A program made the translations under genes and the position numbers. Below, one piece after another: positions 1-9,089 of a stretch of 64,000 nucleotides of DNA (its first letter is position 1; every line of letters starts with the position of its first letter). The DNA lies in assembly GCA_009785345.1 (NCBI GenBank), contig WQWL01000004.1, positions 22,693 through 86,692 on the forward strand, read 5' to 3'. The notes below the pieces were generated by a model. The model saw only the letters and a program-made list of their open reading frames with translations. It ran no database searches and was not told the origin of the DNA. The DNA is from Oscillospiraceae bacterium (GTDB lineage Bacteria; Bacillota; Clostridia; Oscillospirales; Oscillospiraceae).

Positions 1-323
1 CATTTTTCAGACCTCCATATGCTGCTGTAAGTCCGACTATGAGAGATGTCGCTGCGGAATTGGGGTATTCAATCGTTACTTGGACTATTGATTCTAGAGA
101 TTGGTATACTAAAGATGCAAATGAAATACACCGTGCCGTCTTAGAGCCTATTGTGTCCGGTGCAATCGTGTTGAATCATGAAATTCATATTTCAACACTT
201 GAAGCATATCGACGGTTGATACCAGAGCTTCTTGAATTAGGATTTCAGTTCGTTACAGTATCTGAGCTGTTTTACCACACAGATACTGTGTTACAGCCCG
301 GAGAAGTGTATTATGGCAGATAA
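1..323 (+). CDS. Polysaccharide deacetylase (NodB domain), C-terminal part, cut by the window edge
   Basis: The reading frame is open from the first full codon at base 3 and stops at 323, so the gene begins outside the window; the ORF-track ATG at 39 is internal. The visible part starts with FFRPPYAAVSP, the RPPY motif of the NodB family, followed by a TWTIDSRDW segment and a LNHEIH segment that match the late motifs of the barrel. Family members remove N-acetyl groups from peptidoglycan or other cell-surface glycans. The other NodB protein in this window (21116-22075) has matching RPPYG and LWSLDTLDW motifs. A strong terminator follows directly. The catalytic Asp/His motifs lie upstream and cannot be checked. 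Confidence 0.85.
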   Translation, partial: FFRPPYAAVSPTMRDVAAELGYSIVTWTIDSRDWYTKDANEIHRAVLEPIVSGAIVLNHEIHISTLEAYRRLIPELLELGFQFVTVSELFYHTDTVLQPGEVYYGR

Positions 324-337
324 TAATAAATAAAAAC

Positions 338-374
338 GGGGCTATTGCATCATTTTGCAATAGCCCCTTTTTTT
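338..374. terminator. Bidirectional intrinsic terminator between the deacetylase and vanW
   Basis: Perfect 12-bp stem GGGGCTATTGCA / TGCAATAGCCCC with a 6-nt loop, followed by seven T on the plus strand and preceded by a run of A, so it can end transcription from both the plus-strand deacetylase and the minus-strand purine/vanW cluster that converge here. Confidence 0.9.
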
Positions 375-387
375 GCTTATTTCCTTG

Positions 388-1782
388 TTATGAGTTCCAA
401 TCGGCTGCTCTTGGGAAGTCGTCTACTATTGTACCCCAAATTTCAGCTATGACTGTACGGTACTCCATCCAAATATCTATACGTAGTGGATATTCAGTGT
501 TATTTACAAATCTAAAATCAATATGTCCCCAAGCCACCGTCGCATCCCACCCGACCGGCAGATAGTTAATTGGACGACCATGGGGACGTCGTTCTGTTAC
601 ACGAAGATCAGAGGGTCTGATTGCTGCAAATATTGTTGATGATGTTTGACATATTCCACCACCGGTTCCCGGAACAAATTGACCATTCATCAGTACTGTG
701 GCTGTTTGGAATCCACGATCTCTCGTACGAGGTCCTACTGTCTCATTAAACGAAAACTCTTCGCCGGGCAGCAATATCATGCCATGTATGGCTTCGTTTG
801 CAATAGTAATGTTCGTAAGTCTACCCGTTCCTCCTGCTGCATGAGTTGTACGTCGACCAATTAGGTCACGGAAGAGCAAGCTTTGCATATACTCTTGTGT
901 ATATTCGGGGTATGTAAAATCAAAATATAAAGTTGCAGTTTCTCCGGGTTCAAGGGCAGCAACAATAACCGCTGCTGCAACCGGATCAAAGTCAACACCA
1001 ACTACAGACTCTGTCGCAGAAAGTGCATATAGGTCAAGTTCAGATGACTGAGGCTCTACAAGTATCTCATTTCTTAATGCCATGAGTTCACAACCAAAGT
1101 TGATATTACCTGACAATGCATATCTTATTTCCACGGTCGCACCACTATCGAGTGACTCAAACAATCCTGAATATGCACGTTCAAACAAATATAGTGAGTC
1201 AGCATTAACATGACCTGCACCTTTTGTAAAAACAATTCTATCATCATGAATTTCCGGCACAGAAGCATCCAAACTCATATTATATGCATCTGTAATCTCT
1301 GTAACAATCGACTTCAATACATCTGCATCTATGCTAATGTCTATGCTAAAGGCTGTCTCTGCTGCATTATATCTTTCCATATATGACAATAAATCCTGAA
1401 CAACTCCACTCCCGCGACCTATCGAGTATGCTGCCGCAACCATTTCTTGAGCATTATGCGCCATCATTACGTCATATCCTGTGATAACTGCTTCTGAGCC
1501 ATCGGGAAACATCAAAGTTATATTTGTGTTATTAATCTGTTCATCGTATGCAGGGAGATTAAGAGCTTGGGTCGCTCCGGCTCTTGTAAGACCTGATACA
1601 TCAACTCCTGCAATCGTAATGTTCGGGTAAATGTGTGAATTATTTTGTATATGAGTACCATATGCAAATAAGGACGCTATCAGTATAGCCACAGGTAATA
1701 TTATTGCTAATATTATTTTCACAGCAGTTGGAATCCGTTGTTTTTTTACAGGAAATTCTATCCTCTCAGTTATTGCTGACAT
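388..1782 (-). CDS. VanW family cell-wall protein with membrane anchor
   Basis: About 464 aa. A basic N-terminus and one membrane segment (IILAIILPVAILIASLFAYG) suggest an anchored extracytoplasmic protein. The middle resembles the peptidoglycan-binding-like domains that usually precede VanW. The C-terminal third carries typical VanW motifs: EFSFNETVGPRTRDRGF, then GGGICQTSSTIF, then RRPHGRPINYLPVGWDATV. VanW is linked to peptidoglycan and glycopeptide-resistance loci but its activity is not firmly established. The ORF track starts at a TTG (1797); the ATG five codons later at 1782 has GAGGA about 9 bases upstream and is preferred. It is last in the run of minus-strand genes after purC, with 103 bases between, so it may be read through from the purine operon. 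Confidence 0.88.
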   Translation of the reverse strand: MSAITERIEFPVKKQRIPTAVKIILAIILPVAILIASLFAYGTHIQNNSHIYPNITIAGVDVSGLTRAGATQALNLPAYDEQINNTNITLMFPDGSEAVITGYDVMMAHNAQEMVAAAYSIGRGSGVVQDLLSYMERYNAAETAFSIDISIDADVLKSIVTEITDAYNMSLDASVPEIHDDRIVFTKGAGHVNADSLYLFERAYSGLFESLDSGATVEIRYALSGNINFGCELMALRNEILVEPQSSELDLYALSATESVVGVDFDPVAAAVIVAALEPGETATLYFDFTYPEYTQEYMQSLLFRDLIGRRTTHAAGGTGRLTNITIANEAIHGMILLPGEEFSFNETVGPRTRDRGFQTATVLMNGQFVPGTGGGICQTSSTIFAAIRPSDLRVTERRPHGRPINYLPVGWDATVAWGHIDFRFVNNTEYPLRIDIWMEYRTVIAEIWGTIVDDFPRAADWNS

Positions 1783-1885
1783 TTTATAATTCCTCAAATT
1801 TCGTAAAATCTACTATTTTATACTAATCTCCATTTAAAAGTATATTATCACTATTTCACGACATTTTCAATTGTTTATTATTCAA

Positions 1886-2557
1886 TCATACCAATCGCTT
1901 TGACAATTCCAATGGAGAAACATCTTTATCACCATCACGCACACGCATATTCCCACCGGAGATTTCATCAATTAGCATGGTATTTCCATCAACGTCTTTT
2001 CCGAACTCCAACTTAATATCACAAAGCTCCAATCCTCTTTCTGCTAACTCTGCTCTAATTACATCACATATTTGTTGCGTTGCAAATTTAATCTCATCAT
2101 ATTGATAGTCATTCAAAATACCCAGTGCAATTAGTGCGTCATTATTAATTAAAGGATCTCCCCGCTCATCATCTTTCAATGTAAATTCAATGACAGCATC
2201 CAGTGGTGCGCCATTTTCAATATATCCACCATATCTGCGAATGAAGCTTCCGAGGGCTTTGTATCTACAAATAACCTCAAGACCTTTACCAAATGGAGTT
2301 GCTGCTTTAACCGTCATGCTATTATCTTCGGCAGAAATAAAGTGTGTAGCATACCCTTTTTCTTCCAAAAGTTCGAAAAAATAAGTACTCATCGCAAGAC
2401 CCGCTTTGCCGGCACCATCAACTGTAACTCCAACTGTATTAGCACCCGGATCAAATTTGCCATCAGCCCCTGTCATGTCATCCTTGAATATTAGCTTTAT
2501 GTTTCCATCATCAAGCTGATATACATCTTTAGTTTTACCTTCAAAAAATTTTTTCAT
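1886..2557 (-). CDS. purC: Phosphoribosylaminoimidazole-succinocarboxamide (SAICAR) synthase
   Basis: 223 aa, a normal length for the short bacterial PurC. It joins aspartate to CAIR using ATP to make SAICAR, purine step 8 in the cytoplasm. The N-terminus MKKFFEGKTKDVYQ carries the classic EGKTKDVY nucleotide-binding motif; later features are VICRYKALGSFIRRYG and the LIDEISGGNMR segment near the end. AAGGA lies 10 bases before the ATG. It is the last purine gene of the cluster, 60 bases after purD. The succinyl-removing enzyme (purB) is not in the window. Confidence 0.95.
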   Translation of the reverse strand: MKKFFEGKTKDVYQLDDGNIKLIFKDDMTGADGKFDPGANTVGVTVDGAGKAGLAMSTYFFELLEEKGYATHFISAEDNSMTVKAATPFGKGLEVICRYKALGSFIRRYGGYIENGAPLDAVIEFTLKDDERGDPLINNDALIALGILNDYQYDEIKFATQQICDVIRAELAERGLELCDIKLEFGKDVDGNTMLIDEISGGNMRVRDGDKDVSPLELSKRLV

Positions 2558-2617
2558 AATCTCGTCATCCTTTTTTGCAACATCTTTAAGGTTGGGTGAT
2601 GCATTACTACTTCAGCC

Positions 2618-3862
2618 TCAAACCACCACACCTATATCTTTCCTATAAGTACTTCCCTGAAAAACAATATTCGCAACATCCTGATATACGGTTTTTCTCG
2701 CATCATCAAAACTTTCACCTAATGCAGTCACCGCCAGAACACGTCCACCTGCTGTAACTACCTTGTTGCACGAATCGCTATTTACTTTTGATGTTCCGGC
2801 ATGAAATGCAATACTTTTGGTCTCCGGTATCGTAATATCAAATCCAACATCATATTTATCCGGATAACCTTTTGACGTCATTATCACTGTCACAGCTTTA
2901 TCACTACTCCAATACAGATTGCACTCAGCTAATTGCTTATCTATGGTCTTGCTCATTACTTTAATTAAATCAGTTTTTAATCTCGGCAGCAACGCTTCTG
3001 TTTCCGGGTCACCGAAGCGTACATTGTATTCCAATACTTTTGGGCCATCTGGTGTTAATATCAAACCTATATAAATTACACCTCGATAATCAATTCCCTC
3101 GCTTTTTATGCCATGAAGTGTTTTTTGAGCAATTTCATCACCCAAACCGGGTGTATAGTATGGAGACGGAGAAATGCTCCCCATTCCACCGGTATTTACG
3201 CCCATATCATTATCTAGTGCTCGTTTATAATCACTAGCAGTTTCCATAGGAATAATGGTTTCACCATCAGTAAAGCAAAGTAGCGATACTTCTTTACCAA
3301 CCAGAAATTCTTCAATGACAACAGAGCTACCTGCATCACCAAATATACCGGTGTCCAATATGTCTCTTAGTGTAGTTTCAGCTTGCTCTTTATTATCACA
3401 GATAATAACGCCTTTACCGGCTGCTAAACCATCTGCTTTTAGAACTATGGGATAGCTACTTTCTTCAAGTACATTTAATCCATCTTCAATTGATGTTACC
3501 ACATCATATTTAGCTGTTGGGATATCATACTTGTTCATAAATTGCTTTGCATATGTCTTACTACCCTCTAATTTTGCACCCTCTGCACTTGGTCCAAAAA
3601 CACGTAAGCCATTTTTATTAAACTCATCAGCAATCCCCATTGTAAGTGGAGCTTCCGGTCCAATCACTGTCATGTCAATTTCATTTTGCTTTGCGAAATC
3701 AATGAGTTTGTCAATTTCATTAATTTTAATATTTACATTTTCGCCAATTTCTTCTGTACCGCCATTACCGGGTGCAAAATACAATTCTACACTGAGATTT
3801 TGTTTAAGTTTCCAACCTATGGCATGCTCACGACCACCGCTGCCAACAACAAGTATTTTCAT
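2618..3862 (-). CDS. purD: Phosphoribosylamine-glycine ligase (GAR synthetase)
   Basis: About 414 aa, standard length. It makes GAR from phosphoribosylamine, glycine and ATP, purine step 2. It begins MKILVVGSGGREHAIGWKL, the typical PurD start, and has the ATP-grasp signature including LKADGLAAGKGV and EYNVRFGDPETE. The ORF track begins four codons earlier (MVGVMKIL, 3874), but AAGG sits only one base before that ATG, so the canonical MKILVVG start is preferred; this MV-x-x-M leader recurs in the window (see findings). It lies 20 bases after the purN stop, so co-transcription is very likely. Confidence 0.95.
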   Translation of the reverse strand: MKILVVGSGGREHAIGWKLKQNLSVELYFAPGNGGTEEIGENVNIKINEIDKLIDFAKQNEIDMTVIGPEAPLTMGIADEFNKNGLRVFGPSAEGAKLEGSKTYAKQFMNKYDIPTAKYDVVTSIEDGLNVLEESSYPIVLKADGLAAGKGVIICDNKEQAETTLRDILDTGIFGDAGSSVVIEEFLVGKEVSLLCFTDGETIIPMETASDYKRALDNDMGVNTGGMGSISPSPYYTPGLGDEIAQKTLHGIKSEGIDYRGVIYIGLILTPDGPKVLEYNVRFGDPETEALLPRLKTDLIKVMSKTIDKQLAECNLYWSSDKAVTVIMTSKGYPDKYDVGFDITIPETKSIAFHAGTSKVNSDSCNKVVTAGGRVLAVTALGESFDDARKTVYQDVANIVFQGSTYRKDIGVVV

Positions 3863-3882
3863 AACACCGACCATTCCTTATA

Positions 3883-4581
3883 TTAATCTTTGCTACTGCA
3901 TCGCTCGCCTAAACCCAAAATATATGAATTCACGATTTCTATATTGTCCTCATTTGTTTTGAGTAAGGGTTTTTTCATTAGCTCATCAATTTCGCCATTT
4001 GTAAAAGCACCTACAACCGTGACCAATAAATCATGCTCTATCTCTATAATTTTTTTTTGCAAGCTTTCCGGCGTGTCTGTCGGTAATACCGCAACAACAT
4101 ATCTTGCGAGAACCGCTCCTGTATCAATTCCACCGTCAACAATATGCACGCTGGCACCGGAATACTTTTCTCCCGACTCAATCACAGCCTGATGAACTCT
4201 CATGCCATAAAAACCTTTTCCACCAAACATAGGGAGTAATGCAGGATGAATATTAATTATTTTATTCTTATAAGTATCTACAATCTCTGAGGGCAGAATC
4301 GACAAATATCCTGCAAGAACAATGCCATCAATGTTGTGAGATTTCAACGCATCTAGCAACATATCAGTTTCATTTTTGCCAATAACCATACCATTTATGT
4401 TATGTTTCTTGGCACGCTCTAAAGCATATACTCCATCACGGCTGGATATGACCAATGCGACACTCGCATTGGCCAGCCCTTTGGTTGTATCTGTTTTATT
4501 TTCTTCAATTGCATCAATGATTGCTTGTAGATTAGAGCCCGAACCTGAAACAAAGACTGCAAGTGCAAATTTTTTGTCCAT
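3883..4581 (-). CDS. purN: Phosphoribosylglycinamide formyltransferase (GAR transformylase)
   Basis: About 232 aa from MDKKFALAVFVSGSGSNLQ. It transfers the formyl group of 10-formyl-THF to GAR, purine step 3. The GSGSNLQAII phosphate-binding loop, the INIHPALLP catalytic segment (Asn and His) and VDGGIDTG with the catalytic Asp are present; the usual form of the last is VDEGxDTG. The ORF track extends 37 codons into purM, which is not credible: the family start at 4581 leaves 10 bases after the purM stop. The C-terminus is about 30 residues longer than E. coli PurN and ends in a polar tail. Confidence 0.93.
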   Translation of the reverse strand: MDKKFALAVFVSGSGSNLQAIIDAIEENKTDTTKGLANASVALVISSRDGVYALERAKKHNINGMVIGKNETDMLLDALKSHNIDGIVLAGYLSILPSEIVDTYKNKIINIHPALLPMFGGKGFYGMRVHQAVIESGEKYSGASVHIVDGGIDTGAVLARYVVAVLPTDTPESLQKKIIEIEHDLLVTVVGAFTNGEIDELMKKPLLKTNEDNIEIVNSYILGLGERCSSKD

Positions 4582-4591
4582 ATGTACCGGA

Positions 4592-5641
4592 TTAACTAAT
4601 GACAATGTCTTTTTCTCCCTCAAGCCGTGCTTCAACTGTACCAATCTTATATCCTCGTTCACCCATATCATTGATTGCTTTAAGAACATCATCTGCCACA
4701 GCGGAATCTACACAAAGTGTAAAACCAATACCCATGTTAAATGTTGAATACATTTCTAGCTCATCAACATTACCCCATTTTTGAACAAGGTTGAAGATTG
4801 CAGGAACTTCCACGCCCTCTTTAGAAACACATATCTTCACATCATCGGCTGAAAGCATACGTGGAATATTTTCCACCCAGCCACCACCAGTCATGTTTGC
4901 CATGCCTTTTATGTTAAACCTCGATGTTAGTTTTTCAACTAATTTGGCATATAGTTTAGTCGGTGTGAGCAAAGCTTCTCCAAGTGTTGTGCCAAGTTCA
5001 TCTAGATGCTGTTTAAATGAAATGCCCTGCACTTCAGCAACTTTGCGAGCGAGTGTAAATCCGTTACTGTGCATACCTGATGACGCAATACCAATTATCG
5101 TATCGCCGACAGCTATGTTCTTTCCTGATATGACATGATTCTTTTCAACAACACCCACGGCAAAGCCAACAAGATCGTATTCACCAGGTTTATAGATATC
5201 TGGCATTTCACAGGTTTCTCCGCCAATAAGTGCACAACCCGATTGTATGCAACCCTCACTTACACCCTCGACCAGCTTTTCCGCCACGACAGGGTCTAAT
5301 CCACCTATTCCAATATAATCGAGGAAAAATAATGGCTTTGCACCCATGCAAATTATATCGTTGACACACATAGCCACACAATCAATACCAATGGTGTTAT
5401 GTATATCCATTTCAAAAGCAATCTGCACCTTTGAACCCACGCTATCCGTACCTGAAACAAGTACAGGCGACTCATAACCTGTAGGCAACTCGAACAACCC
5501 ACCAAAGCTACCAAGCCCATCTAACACTCCCGGTATTTTAGTTTTAGCAGCATGAACCTTCATACGTCTAACAGCATCATAACCCGCCTCAACACTAACA
5601 CCAGCTTTTTCATACGTCCACTTTTCCATAAATGTGACCAT
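4592..5641 (-). CDS. purM: Phosphoribosylformylglycinamidine cyclo-ligase (AIR synthetase)
   Basis: 349 aa, normal size. It closes the imidazole ring of FGAM with ATP to give AIR, purine step 5. PurM marks include YEKAGVSVEAGYDAV at the N-terminus, LVSGTDSVGSKVQIAF, GIDCVAMCVNDI, LIGGETCEMPDIY and NMTGGGWVENIPRML. The start is either the ATG at 5641 (MVTF) or the ATG at 5629 (MEKWTY); the ribosome site is weak (AAAGAAAG). Upstream is a 147-base gap with a large inverted repeat separating it from purF. Confidence 0.94.
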   Translation of the reverse strand: MVTFMEKWTYEKAGVSVEAGYDAVRRMKVHAAKTKIPGVLDGLGSFGGLFELPTGYESPVLVSGTDSVGSKVQIAFEMDIHNTIGIDCVAMCVNDIICMGAKPLFFLDYIGIGGLDPVVAEKLVEGVSEGCIQSGCALIGGETCEMPDIYKPGEYDLVGFAVGVVEKNHVISGKNIAVGDTIIGIASSGMHSNGFTLARKVAEVQGISFKQHLDELGTTLGEALLTPTKLYAKLVEKLTSRFNIKGMANMTGGGWVENIPRMLSADDVKICVSKEGVEVPAIFNLVQKWGNVDELEMYSTFNMGIGFTLCVDSAVADDVLKAINDMGERGYKIGTVEARLEGEKDIVIS

Positions 5642-5673
5642 TTCTTTCTTTATTATTACAGGTAATGTATGTA

Positions 5674-5770
5674 GCCCATGTAGGGCAGTATTTTTCGATT
5701 TGCGGAGGGAATTCCGGCAACCGACACGGAACTGACCGGAGCAAATTGGAATATGCTGCCCTATATGGGC
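5674..5770. repeat. Intergenic long inverted-repeat element between purF and purM
   Basis: Arms GCCCATGTAGGGCAGTA and TATGCTGCCCTATATGGGC are imperfect reverse complements about 60 bases apart, and inner segments (ATTTGC / GCAAAT) also pair, so the transcript of the purF-purM gap can form one long hairpin. It has no coding potential. It fits a small non-autonomous repeat that could affect mRNA processing between the two genes. Only this copy was found in the window. Confidence 0.6.
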
Positions 5771-5788
5771 GGATGTACTAACACAAAG

Positions 5789-7153
5789 CTAATCATCAGC
5801 CTCAACAGGATACTCTCCACTAAAACAACCAACACAATATTCGCAGCCGCCAAGTGAATCAAGTAAACCTTCAATGCTTATGAATCCCAAGCTATCTGCA
5901 CCAAGCTCCTGACGTATCTCTTCTACCGGACGAGACGTTGCAATGAAGTCTTTTACATCAGGAGTATCCACTCCATAGAAACAACAATTCCTAATCGGCG
6001 GTGAACTAATACGCAAATGCACTTCTTTCGCACCGACATGACGTAATGATTCAATAATCTTGCGCATTGTTACACCACGCACAATACTATCATCGACAAG
6101 AACAACGGACTTCCCTTTTACAAGGGTTTCAATTGGATTAAGCTTGATTCTTACACCAATTTCTCTTTGCACTTGGGTTGGCTGTATAAAAATACGACCT
6201 ATATATTTGTTTTTAATCAAACCGGGTCTAAACGGAATACCACTTTCGAGCGCATATCCTATAGCAGCAGGCGTTCCGGAATCCGGCACACCAATTATTA
6301 TATCTGCCTCAACAGGATGCTCCGCAGCAAGTATTTTTCCTGCAAGCTCTCTAACATCAAATACATTCTTCCCGTCGATTGTTGAGTCCGGACGGGCAAA
6401 ATACACATACTCAAAAGCGCAAACAGCAGCCTTATCGGCTGGCTCTGTCTCTATTGATGTCATATTATTTCCATCAATGACAATAATCTCACCGGGTTTA
6501 ACATCTCGTATAAACTCAGCGTCCATCATATCAAATGCACAGCTCTCTGAAGCTATTGTATAACCATCTTCGAGTTTCCCAAGGGCAAGGGGACGTATAC
6601 CTCGTGGATCACGAGCTCCGATTATGCAATTTTGCTTCATTAAACATACCGCATATCCGCCCTGAACCTCTTGCATCATTGTTTTGACAGCTTCGGTTAT
6701 GTTGCCCTTATCATGTCTGGCAACGAGTGCCGCAATAACTTCGCAATCTGTTTTTGTAGAAAAGATTACTCCGTCATCTTCCATTTCTTTTCGAAGCTTG
6801 TCACCATTTACCAATGCCCCATTAAAAGCAGTTGCTAATGAACCGTTTCTATAGTTAATAATTAACGGTTGTGCAAACGTTTGGAAACTCTCTTTAGCCG
6901 GACCATATTTGACATGGCCCAATGCCATTTCACCTTTTAACAGTGTCAATATTTGCTCATCTATTACATCTGTTACAAGACCTGTATCTTTATAACAGCT
7001 CATAACACCATCGTTGCAAACGGCAAGTCCTGCCGCTTGCTGGCCTCTATGTTGCAACCCATTTAACGCAAAAAACGCCAATTGCGCCGCTTCAATATTT
7101 TCTTTAAGTGTGACAGCAACAATGCCACACTCATCATTAAATTTATCGTTCAT
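5789..7153 (-). CDS. purF: Amidophosphoribosyltransferase (glutamine PRPP amidotransferase), [4Fe-4S] type
   Basis: 454 aa. It catalyses the committed step of purine synthesis, PRPP plus glutamine to phosphoribosylamine. MNDKFNDE is a short propeptide ahead of the catalytic Cys of CGIVAV, as in the B. subtilis class that needs propeptide removal and an iron-sulfur cluster. Cluster cysteines appear in IRNCCFYGVD and GCEYCVGCFSGEYP at the C-terminus. The PRPP-binding loop is VVLVDDSIVRGVTMRKI. AAAGG precedes the ATG by 10 bases. It is 15 bases after purK and probably feedback-inhibited by purine nucleotides, as known for the family. Confidence 0.96.
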   Translation of the reverse strand: MNDKFNDECGIVAVTLKENIEAAQLAFFALNGLQHRGQQAAGLAVCNDGVMSCYKDTGLVTDVIDEQILTLLKGEMALGHVKYGPAKESFQTFAQPLIINYRNGSLATAFNGALVNGDKLRKEMEDDGVIFSTKTDCEVIAALVARHDKGNITEAVKTMMQEVQGGYAVCLMKQNCIIGARDPRGIRPLALGKLEDGYTIASESCAFDMMDAEFIRDVKPGEIIVIDGNNMTSIETEPADKAAVCAFEYVYFARPDSTIDGKNVFDVRELAGKILAAEHPVEADIIIGVPDSGTPAAIGYALESGIPFRPGLIKNKYIGRIFIQPTQVQREIGVRIKLNPIETLVKGKSVVLVDDSIVRGVTMRKIIESLRHVGAKEVHLRISSPPIRNCCFYGVDTPDVKDFIATSRPVEEIRQELGADSLGFISIEGLLDSLGGCEYCVGCFSGEYPVEADD

Positions 7154-7168
7154 AATGACTATGCCTTT

Positions 7169-8323
7169 CTACTCTCCGACTACGCGTACAACTTTTTTCA
7201 GTTCCATCGCACGATGCAATGTATCATCAATTGTCTTTCCAACTACAGTGTAGTGACCCATTTTTCTATCTGTTTTTGACTCGCTCTTTCCATAATAGTG
7301 CACATGAACACTTGGATCATTGTACGCTTCTTCAAGCCCTAGTAACCTTGCAGGACCATCGCTTTCGCCAATTAGATTTACCATTACAGTCGGCATTATC
7401 AAACTTGTATCACCAAAAGGCAATCCAACAATGGCGCGAATATGGTTTTCAAATTGATTTGCAAAACAACCCTCGATTGTATAGTGCCCTGAGTTATGTG
7501 GACGTGGTGCAACTTCATTTACAGATATTTCACCATCTTTTGTTTCAAACAACTCAATACAAAAAGTTCCAACACCTTCAAAAACAGACATAACCTTATT
7601 TGCAATATCAGCCGCTTTATCACTTATCTCTTGACTTATATTCGCAGGCACAGCGGTTACATCCAAGATACTATTCTTATGTGTGTTTTCTGCAACCGGA
7701 TAAACAACCTTTTCGCCATTTATACCTCTACATGCAATGATGGAAATTTCCTTTTCAAAATCAACAAACTCTTCCACCATCACCTCAATTGCACCATTGC
7801 CAAGTTGCTTAAATGCATCCTCAACGTCATTTTCAGTTTTGATTAGTGCATTACCTTTACCATCATAGCCACCTGTTGTCGCTTTTAACATCATTGGATA
7901 ACCAAAATTCTCCGCTTTGCCACACTCGCGGATTTCGTCTGTATTCGTCACAAGTGAAAATCTTGGAATTGGAATTTGATTCTTCTCTAAAGCAATATTT
8001 TGCAAGTTTTTATTTTGAATTGTTTTTAGTGCTGTAACCGATGGGTAAATTACATGACCTTTCTTTTCCAGGTCTTCAAGAGCTTTCGCATTAATATGTT
8101 CAAATTCATAGGTGATAACATCAGAATATTCCGCAAGCTCTGCATAGCCTTTCGGATCATCAAAAGCTGCAACTATATGCTTGTCGCAAATGCTATGTGC
8201 AGGGCAATCCGCTCCCGGATCAAGCACTGCTACATAAAACCCAAGTCGCTTGGCTTCCAAAATCATCATCTTACCAAGCTGTCCTCCGCCAACGATTCCA
8301 ATTCTCTTTTTTACGATTTCCAT
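7169..8323 (-). CDS. purK: 5-(carboxyamino)imidazole ribonucleotide synthase
   Basis: 384 aa ATP-grasp enzyme that carboxylates AIR with bicarbonate and ATP to N5-CAIR. It starts KKRIGIVGGGQLGKMM, the PurK hallmark, with GYDGKGNALI and EVAPRPHNSGHYTIEGC later. Together with PurE this indicates the bacterial two-enzyme route to CAIR. GAGAGGA lies 11 bases before the ATG. The gap upstream to purE holds a 99-base composite palindromic repeat. Confidence 0.95.
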   Translation of the reverse strand: MEIVKKRIGIVGGGQLGKMMILEAKRLGFYVAVLDPGADCPAHSICDKHIVAAFDDPKGYAELAEYSDVITYEFEHINAKALEDLEKKGHVIYPSVTALKTIQNKNLQNIALEKNQIPIPRFSLVTNTDEIRECGKAENFGYPMMLKATTGGYDGKGNALIKTENDVEDAFKQLGNGAIEVMVEEFVDFEKEISIIACRGINGEKVVYPVAENTHKNSILDVTAVPANISQEISDKAADIANKVMSVFEGVGTFCIELFETKDGEISVNEVAPRPHNSGHYTIEGCFANQFENHIRAIVGLPFGDTSLIMPTVMVNLIGESDGPARLLGLEEAYNDPSVHVHYYGKSESKTDRKMGHYTVVGKTIDDTLHRAMELKKVVRVVGE

Positions 8324-8401
8324 TTATTATCTATTCCTCTCATAAATTTAATTTCATACTCATTGCTCTGCCAATTTTATCAACTAAAAGTATATTTTTT
8401 A

Positions 8402-8500
8402 TCCGTCATCCCGGACTTGATCCGGGATCCCATTGATAGAAGGTGATTGCACGGGATTGCGGCTCGGAGGCCGCAATGACGCTACGCTTAAGATGACGGA
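8402..8500. repeat. Composite nested palindromic repeat between purE and purK
   Basis: An outer inverted repeat TCCGTCAT / ATGACGGA encloses two hairpins: CCCGGA-loop-TCCGGG and ATTGCGGC-loop-GCCGCAAT. The sequence of the first hairpin resembles dispersed GTCATCCCGGA-type elements of many bacteria. The second hairpin (8450-8481) has a diverged relative at 26170-26201. It lies wholly in the purE-purK gap. Confidence 0.75.
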
Positions 8501-8505
8501 ATTGA

Positions 8506-9018
8506 TTACTCTGCTAAATATGCTTCGTGGCCTATTTTTTCTAGTTTTTCTGCTTTTCCGATTACCATGTCATTCAGGTCATCTTTGTATGTTCTCAGCT
8601 TCTCTGCTACAGTTTTGTCGCTTACAGAGAGTATTGATGTCGCTAGTATTCCTGCATTTTTCGCACCATTTATCGCAACAGTTGCTACCGGAATGCCCGG
8701 TGGCATTTGGATTATTGAGTAGAGTGAATCTACACCGCCTAGTGCTCTTGTTTTGATAGGAACACCAATTACAGGCAATGTGGTAATCGATGCAACCATA
8801 CCGGGCAAATGAGCACTGCCTCCGGCACCTGCAATGATAACAGACAAACCCCTTACTGCCGCTGTTTCTGCATACTCATACATTCTCTTTGGAGTCCTGT
8901 GAGCTGATACTATTGTAAGCTCATAAGGTATTCCCATTTCGTCAAGAAAGTCTGCTGCTTCTTTCATGACGGGCAGATCAGAATCACTACCCATGATTAT
9001 TCCAACTTTAACATTCAA
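8506..9018 (-). CDS. purE: N5-carboxyaminoimidazole ribonucleotide mutase, class I
   Basis: 170 aa. It moves the carboxylate of N5-CAIR to make [21 protein letters not shown] and [14 protein letters not shown] are the class I motifs, including the active-site His; [11 protein letters not shown] and GVPIKT follow. The start codon is TTG (TTG AAT GTT AAA) with GGAGG 8 bases before it; no ATG fits the family N-terminus. A perfect 12-bp hairpin repeat sits just upstream of the ribosome site, in the purL-purE gap. Confidence 0.95.
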   Translation of the reverse strand: MNVKVGIIMGSDSDLPVMKEAADFLDEMGIPYELTIVSAHRTPKRMYEYAETAAVRGLSVIIAGAGGSAHLPGMVASITTLPVIGVPIKTRALGGVDSLYSIIQMPPGIPVATVAINGAKNAGILATSILSVSDKTVAEKLRTYKDDLNDMVIGKAEKLEKIGHEAYLAE

Positions 9019-9035
9019 TTAATCTTCCTCCCATT

Positions 9036-9065
9036 CGTCATTCTGCGGGTCGTCGCAGAATGACG
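9036..9065. repeat. Palindromic repeat, CGTCATTCTGCG family, copy 1
   Basis: Perfect 12-bp stem CGTCATTCTGCG / CGCAGAATGACG with loop GGTCGT. Related copies lie at 35772-35801 and 57083-57112. It sits in the 71-base purL-purE gap, just before the purE ribosome site. Confidence 0.85.
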
Positions 9066-9089
9066 ATAGTTTTCATCGACTACTTCACA

